DNA from: Hydrogenedens sp964549105
GTDB taxonomy: Bacteria; Hydrogenedentota; Hydrogenedentia; Hydrogenedentales; Hydrogenedentaceae
DNA length: 64,000 nt
Direction: 5' to 3'
Assembly: GCA_964549105.1 (NCBI GenBank)
Contig: CAZJTZ010000003.1
Span: forward strand, 103,937 to 167,936
This document shows, one piece after another, positions 1 through 8,262 of the stretch; within the stretch, counting starts at the first letter, position 1; each line of letters begins with the position of its first letter. The position numbers and the translations under genes were made by a program. The notes under the pieces are model-generated. The model saw nothing but the letters and a program-made list of their open reading frames with translations. It was not told the origin of the DNA and ran no database searches.

Positions 1-33
1 ATTATATAACGAAGCATGCTCATAAGAAAGATG

Positions 34-120
34 GGGCTCGATGTAGAATGTTAGGCTGGTATTCTTGAGGAAGGAGTGGAGAGAGGAGACAGATACTCTG
101 CCGTTGCTAACATCGAGCCC
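34..120. repeat. inverted-repeat element, copy 1 of a tandem pair
   Basis: An 11-base perfect inverted repeat (GGGCTCGATGT at 34-44 and ACATCGAGCCC at 110-120) encloses a 65-base interior. The interior contains a stretch (GGCTGGTATTC..GAGGAAGGAGTG) that matches the interior of the second element at 158-260. The element could fold as a long-stem hairpin on either strand. A minus-strand open frame crosses it, but it has no family resemblance and the inverted repeats explain the sequence better. I cannot name the repeat family. Confidence 0.55.
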
Positions 121-157
121 ACTTTAACAAAGAATAGTAGCAATATTATTGCGAAGC

Positions 158-260
158 GGGAGGCATGCATGAGAGCAGGTTTCTTGGCTGCAGGTATTTC
201 TGGGGAAGGAGTGATGTGAGGCAGAAATTTAACACCACTTTTTGCTTCACCATGCCTCCC
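158..260. repeat. inverted-repeat element, copy 2 of a tandem pair
   Basis: A 10-base perfect inverted repeat (GGGAGGCATG at 158-167 and CATGCCTCCC at 251-260) encloses an 83-base interior. About 45 interior bases (GGCTGCAGGTATTTC..GGGGAAGGAGTG) align with copy 1 at roughly 70 percent identity in the same orientation. The arms differ between copies while each copy remains self-complementary, so the arms appear to have co-varied. Together the two elements fill most of the 312-base gene-free left end of the window. Confidence 0.55.
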
Positions 261-312
261 GACAGGGCGGGCTATATTTATATTCTTATATGTATAAGTT
301 AACTTACTCATG

Positions 313-1584
313 TCAATTCTTTCCAAAAACCTCTTTAAACGGCATTGACGATGAATCTTCTAAATCATCTGAAACAATTTCTATATGAAGTATCTTTACT
401 TGTTTTAGAGATACATTCTGAGGAATGGGAATAGTAATTTCACCATTTAACGATGTCATCCATTCATTTGTTATTTTATACTTAAATAAAGGCTTCAAAT
501 TATCGTCAGAAGCGTAAATTGTAAAATTGGACTTTTCAATCGCTTTTTGTTTATCCCATCTAAGAACTAACGAAGATATTTGTTTGTTCTGAATAGGAAC
601 TACAAAAACCTGGGAAGCAGGAGTTGATATTGGGACGGGTTGTGTTGATGCGTAAGTAGTCATAATTTTGTTCAATGTTTTGTCGGATGGTTTTATTTTG
701 TCTGCCCATGCTGTAATGGTTTTAGAATCACAACTTTTTACTCCAGATACAAATCCATCTTTCTTAAATTGGACCTGTTGGTCTTCTTTAAGAACAACAA
801 ATTGGTTTGCCACTTCTACCGTGACTTCACCACGAGATACAGTCGTAATACTCTGAATGGAATTAACTTCTACTTGGAATTGCGTACCAAAAACGGTTAC
901 AACACCTTGAGGGACATTTACCCGAAATACTTTTTTGTTTTTTCCAATATCAAACCAAACTTTCCCCTTCTCTATATTGATTGTCCTTTCATCTATTATT
1001 CTTATCCTTGTATTGTCTGCTAACTTTAATGTCGAATTAGCCAGCAAATATAAGAAAACTAAAGAGTCGTTTTGTGTCTCTATATAATTATCACCTTTTA
1101 ATGAAGTAGGAACACCTTCATTCATCTGCTCATTTACATTGCTATCAATGACTGAACTTTCTCCCAGAATACTAATTGCGACCCCAATTTCTTCTGCATC
1201 AACGATTTCATGATAAGGCCAACGCGTAAATATAAAAATTCCCAAAATAGTCATTGCTGCTAATGCCAGGTATGGAAATAGATTAGTAAATGAATACGGA
1301 CTTTCATCTTGATTCTTAACCCGTAGAGTTATTTGATGGGTTTGGTTATTACCTGGCTCTACTTCTGGTAATCTTTTCATTATTTGTTCTTCTAATGATT
1401 CATTTAACTTATAGTGGTTTAGAGCTTCATAGAGGACTGCATTACTCTTACGAAGTAATTCAAATTCTACTTTGCAATGTTCACATGTAGACAGATGCTC
1501 TTCAATTATTAATTCTTTTGCTCTACTTAACTCGCCATCAAGATATGCCTGCATTTCTGGCTCTATTTGCGAACATCTTGCCAT
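313..1584 (-). CDS. FecR-domain anti-sigma factor with zinc-finger N-terminus
   Basis: Membrane anti-sigma factor of 423 residues. The N-terminus is a zf-HC2 type zinc-binding anti-sigma domain with the H-x3-C-x2-C motif HLSTCEHC near residues 31-38. One transmembrane helix follows near residues 100-120 (YLALAAMTILGIFIF). The periplasmic part carries a FecR-like beta domain around residues 160-280. The family is known to hold an ECF sigma factor at the membrane until an envelope signal releases it. The gene overlaps the upstream ECF sigma gene by 22 bases, so the two are almost certainly co-translated partners. The signal is unknown; no TonB receptor gene, the usual FecR partner, is nearby, so iron sensing should not be assumed. 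Confidence 0.85.
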   Translation of the reverse strand: MARCSQIEPEMQAYLDGELSRAKELIIEEHLSTCEHCKVEFELLRKSNAVLYEALNHYKLNESLEEQIMKRLPEVEPGNNQTHQITLRVKNQDESPYSFTNLFPYLALAAMTILGIFIFTRWPYHEIVDAEEIGVAISILGESSVIDSNVNEQMNEGVPTSLKGDNYIETQNDSLVFLYLLANSTLKLADNTRIRIIDERTINIEKGKVWFDIGKNKKVFRVNVPQGVVTVFGTQFQVEVNSIQSITTVSRGEVTVEVANQFVVLKEDQQVQFKKDGFVSGVKSCDSKTITAWADKIKPSDKTLNKIMTTYASTQPVPISTPASQVFVVPIQNKQISSLVLRWDKQKAIEKSNFTIYASDDNLKPLFKYKITNEWMTSLNGEITIPIPQNVSLKQVKILHIEIVSDDLEDSSSMPFKEVFGKN

Positions 1585-2138
1585 TCTTGCATTTCTCCAT
1601 TATTGTTATCCATCGTCTCCTGAAGTTGCTTTATCGCACGATGCAAAATCCCTTTAATTTCTCCGGGAGATTCTCCTGTAAATTTACTAATTTCTTCGTA
1701 ATTCATTCCTTCTAAAAATTTTAAAACCACTGGAAGTCTATATCTTTCGGGTAATTGTTCTATAGCACTTTTAATTTCATCTAAAGATAAATTGTAACTC
1801 TTATATGTGTCTTTTTTTTGATTCAGTGGAATAATCTTTTCTTCTTCATATTCACTAAATACTTCTTTGTTCTTTTGAATATACTGAAGTGATAAACGAA
1901 TGGTTATTTCTTTAAGCCATTTCCCAAATCGTGTAAAATCTTTTAATTGGGATAAATTTTTAAACGCAGTTATAAAAGCCTCCTGTGCAATTTCTTTTGC
2001 TATATTCACACTCTTCACATAATAAAAGGCTGTTGCGTATACTGCTCTTTCGTAATTCATCACTAACTCTCGAAATGCTTCAGCGTTTCCGCTCAAACAT
2101 TCATTGATTATTTTTATTTCCTCGTTTATTTCATTCAT
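1563..2138 (-). CDS. RNA polymerase ECF sigma factor
   Basis: Sigma-70 family factor of the extracytoplasmic-function type, 191 residues. Region 2 lies around residues 20-90 (AYATAFYYVKSVNIAKEIAQEAFI type sequence) and region 4 around 115-180, with a helix-turn-helix containing MNYEEISKFTGESPGEIKG. It lacks sigma regions 1 and 3, as expected for the class. It is the first gene of a two-gene unit with the FecR-type anti-sigma factor at 313-1584 (22-base overlap). The start at 2138 is the only good one, but its ribosome binding site is weak. Target promoters are unknown. A perfect 23-base dyad lies 44 bases upstream of the start codon and may be its control site. Confidence 0.92.
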   Translation of the reverse strand: MNEINEEIKIINECLSGNAEAFRELVMNYERAVYATAFYYVKSVNIAKEIAQEAFITAFKNLSQLKDFTRFGKWLKEITIRLSLQYIQKNKEVFSEYEEEKIIPLNQKKDTYKSYNLSLDEIKSAIEQLPERYRLPVVLKFLEGMNYEEISKFTGESPGEIKGILHRAIKQLQETMDNNNGEMQEWQDVRK

Positions 2139-2181
2139 ATATTTATTGTTAAATGAGTGTTTTTGTTAATTAGAAAGAACG

Positions 2182-2204
2182 AAATGTTCCATTATGGAAC
2201 ATTT
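2182..2204. promoter_or_regulatory. 23-base perfect palindrome (candidate operator)
   Basis: Half-sites AAATGTTCCAT and ATGGAACATTT are exact reverse complements around one central base. The palindrome spans the stop codon of manA (2192) and lies 44-66 bases upstream of the ECF sigma start codon, so it is well placed for a dimeric regulator controlling the sigma operon. A one-base centre makes a transcription terminator less likely, though a hairpin with an opened loop cannot be excluded. Confidence 0.5.
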
Positions 2205-3205
2205 ACATCGCAGGAAATATAATAGTCTAGAAAAATCCCTTCTCGAATAATTACATCAGGACAAGATAATGCTGGGATTAATAGCGATTCACCTCTTTTT
2301 ATTTTTATATTATTATCAAAGATATTAATACAAGTTTCACTTAGCCCTAAAATAATATGGAAAGTATAGTAACCGTTCCAAATCTCACTTTCTTTATCTA
2401 CTGACCAATACCTGGCAACAAAGTAAGGAGATGAGCATAAGTATTTTTCAAGTCCAAAGGCATGATGAATTTCTACTTTATGTGCGGAAACGAATGCTTC
2501 TTGTTCCTCTATAGAATCAATTGCCTTTTTTAAGTGCAATTCTCTCCCCTGTCCGTCAAAATCCAGACGATTCCAATCATACAGACGATATGTAAGATTG
2601 CTATTTTGCTGAATCTCTGCCAATAAAATACCCGGACCTATTGCATGAACCATTCCTGGAGGGATTAAATAATGTTCTCCTGGTTTTACATACACTTTAT
2701 TCAATAATTGTTCCACATCCCCTTGATGTTGAATCTCCTTTAATATATGTTCCCTTTTAACATTTTTTTTGAGCCCCATATAAATAAAACTGTTAGGTTT
2801 GGCTTCCAGAATATACCACATTTCAGTTTTGCCCAAATCTTTTTCACCCAATTTTATTGCCTTTTCATCACTGGGATGTACCTGAATAGACAAAACTTCA
2901 TTGGCATCAATTAATTTTAATAGAAGTGGGAAAGCAGTAGGATATACTCCTTTCCTTTCTGTACCAAATAAAAATTCTGGAAATGAATTTACTAAATTTT
3001 TAAGTGTTTTACCTTTTAACTCACCTTCCACAACGGTGCTCTGAAACTCTCCCCTATCGGATATTAGCCATGCTTCACCGATGGGTTCGTTAGTGGGTAT
3101 ATCTTTATTCAAAAGTTTTGTCAGAGCATAATTTCCCCAGGGCTTACAGAAATAACCTTCATCAAACTTAAAATAATACGCATTTTGAGGTTTATTTATC
3201 TCCAT
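2192..3205 (-). CDS. manA: mannose-6-phosphate isomerase, class I
   Basis: Zinc-dependent interconversion of fructose 6-phosphate and mannose 6-phosphate, 337 residues, cytoplasmic. The protein shows the type I cupin signature: zinc-site motif IQVHPSD, then GKTEMWYIL, and the conserved YLIPPGMVHAIGPG...AEIQQNSNLTYRLYDW block. Length matches the compact bacterial form (about 315-340 residues) rather than the longer enteric enzyme. It could feed GDP-mannose synthesis or mannose catabolism. No sugar nucleotide genes are adjacent. It sits between the prepilin peptidase and the ECF sigma gene on the same strand, and its stop codon lies inside a perfect palindrome. Confidence 0.93.
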   Translation of the reverse strand: MEINKPQNAYYFKFDEGYFCKPWGNYALTKLLNKDIPTNEPIGEAWLISDRGEFQSTVVEGELKGKTLKNLVNSFPEFLFGTERKGVYPTAFPLLLKLIDANEVLSIQVHPSDEKAIKLGEKDLGKTEMWYILEAKPNSFIYMGLKKNVKREHILKEIQHQGDVEQLLNKVYVKPGEHYLIPPGMVHAIGPGILLAEIQQNSNLTYRLYDWNRLDFDGQGRELHLKKAIDSIEEQEAFVSAHKVEIHHAFGLEKYLCSSPYFVARYWSVDKESEIWNGYYTFHIILGLSETCINIFDNNIKIKRGESLLIPALSCPDVIIREGIFLDYYISCDVNVP

Positions 3206-3240
3206 TAGTAAAACTTTCTACTTTCTAATTCTTCACAATT

Positions 3241-4389
3241 TTACAATGAGATTATTTTTATATACTTTGATATTAATTCAGGACCGAACAAAAGGAATAT
3301 AAATCCGCCTAAGGAAAGATAAGGTCCAAAGGGAATATAATGAGCCTGTAACGATATTTCTATCTCTTCTTCATCCTCGTTCACTTTGGCTTTTGAAGTT
3401 GTTTTCCCATATTGTTTTCTCCAAACCCAGATAGAGAGAAGTGCAATTAAAAGAGAAAACAGTAAGAAAGCAATAATTAAATAAGAAAAACCTCTGACAA
3501 TCTCTACTGGAAGCCTGTCAGATTTATACAGGGTAAGGAAAAGGATAACTCGTACTATTAGATAAATTGAGGATAAACCTAAAAATAAACCTGTAATTGG
3601 CTCAATCGGATAGTAATCATTGCTATCACCTTCCATTTCTTCCGTTTCAGACGGAGTATCTTCTTTTTGGAATAATCTGTAATATCCAATGATGAAAAAG
3701 CCCACAATACTTCCCATCATAGAACCAATCATCAAACTTCCCAAAACGCCCTGCCATCCCAGGAAAGCACCCAACATACTCAACAATTTTACATCGCCAA
3801 AACCCATACCTGGTTTTTTTAGTAGAAGAATCACTATTAAATCCATAAGACATATAAGAAGTGTTCCAAGGGCAACTCCATCAATTGCCTCTAACGGATG
3901 TTGAACGAGTAATCCCTGTTTTGAGAAAAACATTCCTAGCAATGAAATACCAATACCCAACACTATACCTGTTAAAGTTACCTCATCAGGTATGGTCCAT
4001 GTTTGCAAGTCTTGAATAACAACAACCACCAGACCAACCGAAAACAGGCAATATACAATAGTGGCAAGAGAAAATCTGAATTTTAAGTATACAATCATGA
4101 AAAGGATAGCAGTAAGTAGTTCAACAAGGGGATATTGAATACTAATACTTGCTTTACAATACCTGCACTTACCTCTAAGAATTAGCCAACTAAAAACGGG
4201 TATGTTATCATACCACGCTATCGGATGTTGGCATTTAGGACAATGTGAACCCGGTCTTAAAATAGACTCTCCTTTCGGAAATCTATAAATACAAACATTA
4301 CAAAAACTACCAAATACTGCTCCAAACATACCAGCAATAATTGTAAACAGAATACTAAAGGAATCTAAATAAAATATACTTTTCATCAT
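3241..4389 (-). CDS. prepilin peptidase / N-methyltransferase (A24 family)
   Basis: Inner-membrane aspartic peptidase that cleaves and methylates type IV prepilins or type II pseudopilins. The N-terminal domain has the cytoplasmic zinc-binding pair CPKC and CRYC, preceded by GSFCNVCIYRFPKGESI. Multiple transmembrane helices follow. The two catalytic aspartates lie in DLQTWTIPDEVT and GFGDVKLL. I start it at 4389 (382 residues), where an AGAGGAAA site lies upstream; a longer frame to 4485 would add an implausible 32 residues. The C-terminal third carries an acidic loop and extra hydrophobic segments beyond the minimal family core. The likely functional partners, GspE and GspF-type genes, are far away at 57794-60752. 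Confidence 0.88.
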   Translation of the reverse strand: MMKSIFYLDSFSILFTIIAGMFGAVFGSFCNVCIYRFPKGESILRPGSHCPKCQHPIAWYDNIPVFSWLILRGKCRYCKASISIQYPLVELLTAILFMIVYLKFRFSLATIVYCLFSVGLVVVVIQDLQTWTIPDEVTLTGIVLGIGISLLGMFFSKQGLLVQHPLEAIDGVALGTLLICLMDLIVILLLKKPGMGFGDVKLLSMLGAFLGWQGVLGSLMIGSMMGSIVGFFIIGYYRLFQKEDTPSETEEMEGDSNDYYPIEPITGLFLGLSSIYLIVRVILFLTLYKSDRLPVEIVRGFSYLIIAFLLFSLLIALLSIWVWRKQYGKTTSKAKVNEDEEEIEISLQAHYIPFGPYLSLGGFIFLLFGPELISKYIKIISL

Positions 4390-4527
4390 TGAATCACTTT
4401 CCTCTATACAGGTTTTTGGTATAAAATATGACACAAATAAAATAATTAGTTTAACTTTATTGTGTAAGTTCCTTATTATAAACAATAAAAAAATACATTT
4501 CCTATTTTTGTAATAGAAAGAAAAGTA

Positions 4528-6570
4528 ATGAAAATCTTGTTAAGAGTTGTTTTTTTATGTTGTCTTTTATCACTTCCAGAAATATCACAAGGATATGCGG
4601 AAGAAAATGAAGTATCCTCGGAGATAGACAAACTTCCCAAACATGTTCAAGATACCATTGTTCAAGTGGTTGACAGATTACAACCGGCACTTGTGCGGAT
4701 TCATGTGGTTGAAAAGTATTATATGGAAGGTAGAGAGTTAAAACAGGAAAAGTATGGAAGTGGTGTTGTTGTAACTTCTGATGGATATGTGGTTACCAAT
4801 CATCATGTAGCAGGTAAGGCATTTTTTGCGGATTGCACTTTCTCCAATCTTCGTAATTATTCCTTAAAGTTAATCGGTACGGATGCGCTAACGGATATTA
4901 GCGTCTTAAAAATTATTACAGATAAGCCAGAGGATTTTGTATGTGCGTCTTTTGGTGATTCTGATTCTGTAAAAGTTGGAGACTATGTCCTGGCTATGGG
5001 TTCGCCTATGGCTTTAAGTCCATCGGTTACATTGGGAATTATTAGTAATAAACAAATGATTCCTCCTTATAAATTAGAAAGTTTTGAAATATTTTCAGGT
5101 GAGAATGAGAATGTAGGAAGCCTGGTATGCTGGTTAGGGCATAATGCTGAAATTAGTCCCGGCAGTTCAGGAGGTCCCCTTATTAATATTCAGGGAGAAA
5201 TCGTCGGTATCAATGAAATTAAATATGCCCTTGGTGGGGCTATCCCTTCCAATCTGGCAAAAAAAGTAGTTAATGATATTATTAGAACAGGCAAAGTTAT
5301 AAGGGCATGGGTCGGATTAGAGATACAACCCTTAACAGAGAAAGAGGCATCGAAACAAGGAGCATTAGTGAGATATGTATACCCTGATTCACCTTCGGAT
5401 AAGGTAGGCGTAAAGACAGGGGATGTCCTAACTAAAATAGATAACAATCCAATTGATGTGAAATATATGGAGCAGGTGCCTTTGGTTAATAATATCTTTT
5501 GCTCTCTGCCAACGGACAAACCTACAAATTTTTCTTTTGTCCGCAATACAGATGAAATAAATGTTCTTGTTCAACCCATTCTTTATGATTATCCCAATCC
5601 AGAAGAGAAAGAGTTAAAGAACTGGGGTTGCACTGCAAAAAACTTAAATTGGCTACTTGCCTTAAACAAAAATCGAGACGATGTAAAGGGGGTCTTGATA
5701 ACCTCTATACGAATTGGAGGGAGTGCGGCTCAGGCAAAACCTTCCCTACAAAGCGGAGATATTATTGTGCAGGTTGAAAAAGAACCCATTTCGTCTCTAG
5801 ATGACCTGGAAAATAAAACCAAAACCTTTATGGAGGAACAAAAAGAAAAATTGCTTGTAGTTGTGGAACGAGATAGAAACAAAATTTATTCTATGATAAA
5901 AATAGGCAATCCGCGAACCAATGAACCGATTCGAGAAGCAAGCAAGCCATGGATAGGCGTTGATGTCCAGGTGCTTACTCGTGAAATTGCTGAAAAAATA
6001 GGTGTTGAAGAAGGGGGATTTATAGTAACCCGTATTTATCCCGTTAAAGCAGAAGGGATTCAAGACTTAAAAGTGGGGGATGTGGTCAAAGAAATAGAGA
6101 ATGAAAAATTTCATGCAAGTAGAGTTGAAGAGTATGAAGAATGGAGAGAAAGGGTTCGTATCTTCTCAATAGAGCAGAAAATTAACCTTTCAATAATACG
6201 CAATGGCGAAATGCAGCAAATCCCTGTGCAACTTATAAAAGAACCTATTCCACGAAATATGGTGGAAAAATATCAGGATGAATGGCTGGAATTTACGGTA
6301 AGGGAACTGTGCTTCTATGATTATGTTGATATGAATTTGAAAGAAGATATAAAAGGAGTCTTTATCGAACAAGTAATATCAGGGGGTTGGGCAAGCCTTG
6401 CCAAATTAGAACAAGGGGATATTATATTATCCGTGCAAAATGAACCTATTGAAAACTTAAACACTTTCAAAGAAAAATTGACAAAAATCAAGGAAAATAA
6501 AATTGACAAATTTGTGTTCCAGATACAAAGGGGGGTTCAAAAATATTTTGTTCAGATTGAAGTGAGATAG
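4528..6570 (+). CDS. HtrA/Deg-type serine protease with four PDZ-like domains
   Basis: Exported trypsin-like quality-control protease, 680 residues. A signal peptide ends near residue 25. The catalytic triad is visible: His93 in TNHHVAG, Asp123 in LTDISVLK and Ser214 in PGSSGGPL. Four PDZ-like segments follow, near residues 270-325, 385-440, 470-530 and 590-650, each with a GD(V/I) binding-groove motif such as KTGDVLTKI, QSGDIIVQV, KVGDVVKEI and EQGDIILSV. DegP and DegQ normally have two PDZ domains, so this is an expanded form that may tether or sense several substrates. It is divergent from the prepilin peptidase, with under 140 bases between starts. The folate operon follows 29 bases downstream on the same strand. 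Confidence 0.9.
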   Translation: MKILLRVVFLCCLLSLPEISQGYAEENEVSSEIDKLPKHVQDTIVQVVDRLQPALVRIHVVEKYYMEGRELKQEKYGSGVVVTSDGYVVTNHHVAGKAFFADCTFSNLRNYSLKLIGTDALTDISVLKIITDKPEDFVCASFGDSDSVKVGDYVLAMGSPMALSPSVTLGIISNKQMIPPYKLESFEIFSGENENVGSLVCWLGHNAEISPGSSGGPLINIQGEIVGINEIKYALGGAIPSNLAKKVVNDIIRTGKVIRAWVGLEIQPLTEKEASKQGALVRYVYPDSPSDKVGVKTGDVLTKIDNNPIDVKYMEQVPLVNNIFCSLPTDKPTNFSFVRNTDEINVLVQPILYDYPNPEEKELKNWGCTAKNLNWLLALNKNRDDVKGVLITSIRIGGSAAQAKPSLQSGDIIVQVEKEPISSLDDLENKTKTFMEEQKEKLLVVVERDRNKIYSMIKIGNPRTNEPIREASKPWIGVDVQVLTREIAEKIGVEEGGFIVTRIYPVKAEGIQDLKVGDVVKEIENEKFHASRVEEYEEWRERVRIFSIEQKINLSIIRNGEMQQIPVQLIKEPIPRNMVEKYQDEWLEFTVRELCFYDYVDMNLKEDIKGVFIEQVISGGWASLAKLEQGDIILSVQNEPIENLNTFKEKLTKIKENKIDKFVFQIQRGVQKYFVQIEVR

Positions 6571-6599
6571 ATAATCACCGTAAAAGGAGATATATTATA

Positions 6600-7349
6600 A
6601 TGTCGTCTCTTAAAGGACTAAATGCTCTTATAACGGGTAGTGCAAAAAGGCTCGGGAAGGATATTGCCATCCGTTTGGCAAAAGAAAGTGTAAACCTTGC
6701 TCTTCATTATAATACATCTGAGAAAGAAGTTAATGAACTGAATAGTGATTTGCAAGCATATTCAATTGAGACAGTTATAATTAAAAAAGACCTGAACGAA
6801 TCCAATGCAGGTGAACAATTATTCCACCTGGCTATTGAAAAACTTAAAACAATAGACATCCTTATTAATAATGCAAGCATATTTCCGACACAAGATATAA
6901 AGACATTTTCGTATGAGGATTTAATCTCTTCAATCAACATTCATGCATGGGCACCATTACAATTAGCGAGGTGCCTTCATCAGCAAGATAAAGAAGGGGT
7001 CATTATTAATTTTTTAGATTCTCGATTATGGGATTTTGATGCACATCACGCTTCTTACTATGTAGGAAAACAATTGCTCAGAGTCATAACCCGTATGTTA
7101 GCGATTGAACTTGCACCCAAAATAAGGGTAAATGCTATTGCACCTGGACTAATATTACCTCCTCCCAATGAGACAGAGGAATATCTTAAAAGATTGAGTA
7201 AAACAAATCCGCTCCAGACTTACGGAAATATAAATGATGTGGTAGAAGCAGTTATTTTTCTATTAAAATCAAACTTTATTACAGGACAGGTTATTTTTGT
7301 AGACGGTGGTCGCTTTTTATTAGGGAGTATAAACGATGGAACAGTTTGA
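6600..7349 (+). CDS. pteridine reductase-like short-chain dehydrogenase
   Basis: SDR-family NAD(P)H oxidoreductase, 249 residues. The nucleotide-binding motif is TGSAKRLG, fitting the TGxxxRxG pattern that separates pteridine reductases (PTR1, FolM) from ordinary SDRs with TGxxxGxG. NNAS and the catalytic Y-x3-K (YYVGK) are present, and the C-terminus ends FVDGGRFLL. Family knowledge plus its place as first gene of a folB-folK-folE operon (14-base overlap with folB) suggests reduction of dihydrobiopterin, dihydromonapterin or dihydrofolate. No classical dihydrofolate reductase gene is in the window, so it could be the functional substitute; that is inference. Confidence 0.8.
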   Translation: MSSLKGLNALITGSAKRLGKDIAIRLAKESVNLALHYNTSEKEVNELNSDLQAYSIETVIIKKDLNESNAGEQLFHLAIEKLKTIDILINNASIFPTQDIKTFSYEDLISSINIHAWAPLQLARCLHQQDKEGVIINFLDSRLWDFDAHHASYYVGKQLLRVITRMLAIELAPKIRVNAIAPGLILPPPNETEEYLKRLSKTNPLQTYGNINDVVEAVIFLLKSNFITGQVIFVDGGRFLLGSINDGTV

Positions 7350-7698
7350 CAAAATTTATATCCGCGATTTGCAGGTTCGGTGTATTATTGGCATAGAACC
7401 TGAGGAAAGACGAGAAAAACAGGATATACTTGTAAATATCATTCTCTACACTGATTGCACCATTCCCGGAAAAACAGACAATATAAATGATGCCTTAGAT
7501 TACAAAAAAGTGAAAAAGACGATCTTGAAGTCTATTGAGAACTCTTCATTTTATCTTATTGAAAAGTTAGCAGAGGAAATTGCGGCAATCTGTCTGTCTT
7601 TTGAAAAGGTCAAGGGCATAACAGTTACTATTGATAAACCCGGTGTATTAAGATTTGCCAGAAGTGTTGCGGTAGAAATTACACGGATGAAAAAATAA
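7336..7698 (+). CDS. folB: dihydroneopterin aldolase
   Basis: Aldolase converting 7,8-dihydroneopterin to 6-hydroxymethyl-dihydropterin and glycolaldehyde in folate synthesis, 120 residues, normal length. Recognisable features are the N-terminal IYIRDLQVRCIIGIEPEER (catalytic Glu of the family in the IGxxxxER region), the central ALDYKKVKKTI, the SFYLIEKLAEEIA helix and the C-terminal TIDKPGVLRFARSVAVEI block. It overlaps the upstream pteridine reductase-like gene by 14 bases and precedes folK by 12 bases, indicating translational coupling in one operon. Confidence 0.93.
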   Translation: MEQFDKIYIRDLQVRCIIGIEPEERREKQDILVNIILYTDCTIPGKTDNINDALDYKKVKKTILKSIENSSFYLIEKLAEEIAAICLSFEKVKGITVTIDKPGVLRFARSVAVEITRMKK

Positions 7699-7710
7699 AT
7701 TTTTTATGTT

Positions 7711-8262
7711 ATGGATAACAAATTTGTATATATAGGAGTTGGGTCAAACATTGAACCAGAAAACAATATCCTGACTGCACTTAAAATTCTCCAAAACTAT
7801 GTAATCATAGCAGACATATCGCCTGTTTTCATTACATCACCGATTGGAGGAGACCCAAGACAACCTGATTTTATGAATTGCGTCATTAAAACAGAACTAA
7901 AAAAGACCTTTACTCCGTTAGAATTTAAGTTTAATATACTTCGTCCAATAGAAAAGCAATTAAAAAGGATACGAACAGAAGATAAATATATGCCAAGAAC
8001 CATAGACCTCGATATTTTGATTTTTCAAGATATGATTGTTGAGAACTCAAACATAAAAATTCCCGACCCTGACATTTTCAATAGGGATTTTTTATTTGCA
8101 GGTTTATTATACTTAGAGCCAAATATTACCGTTTATCCAAAGTGGACGCCTTTAATTTCGTTAGTTCCCAATTACCAAATAGATAAATTAACAATAAACT
8201 GTAAGTTTACAGAAAAGTTATGGAAGGAGTTTTTGATAAATGAATATAGACCGGGTTGCTGA
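7711..8262 (+). CDS. folK: 6-hydroxymethyl-dihydropterin pyrophosphokinase (copy 1)
   Basis: HPPK enzyme, transfers pyrophosphate from ATP to 6-hydroxymethyl-dihydropterin; 183 residues. The family signature is clear: YIGVGSNIEPENN at the N-terminus, TSPIGGDPRQPDFMNCVI in the middle and RTIDLDILIF for magnesium-ATP binding. It lies in the folate operon between folB and folE and overlaps folE by 23 bases. A second, shorter homologue is present at 52065-52562 next to the pantothenate genes; this operonic copy is the better candidate for the main folate enzyme. Confidence 0.92.
   Translation: MDNKFVYIGVGSNIEPENNILTALKILQNYVIIADISPVFITSPIGGDPRQPDFMNCVIKTELKKTFTPLEFKFNILRPIEKQLKRIRTEDKYMPRTIDLDILIFQDMIVENSNIKIPDPDIFNRDFLFAGLLYLEPNITVYPKWTPLISLVPNYQIDKLTINCKFTEKLWKEFLINEYRPGC

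Noticed and set aside
51..326. Minus-strand open frame of 91 residues with a hydrophobic stretch
   Set aside because: It runs through both inverted-repeat elements, has no good ribosome site, overlaps the anti-sigma gene and resembles no family I know. The repeats explain the sequence.
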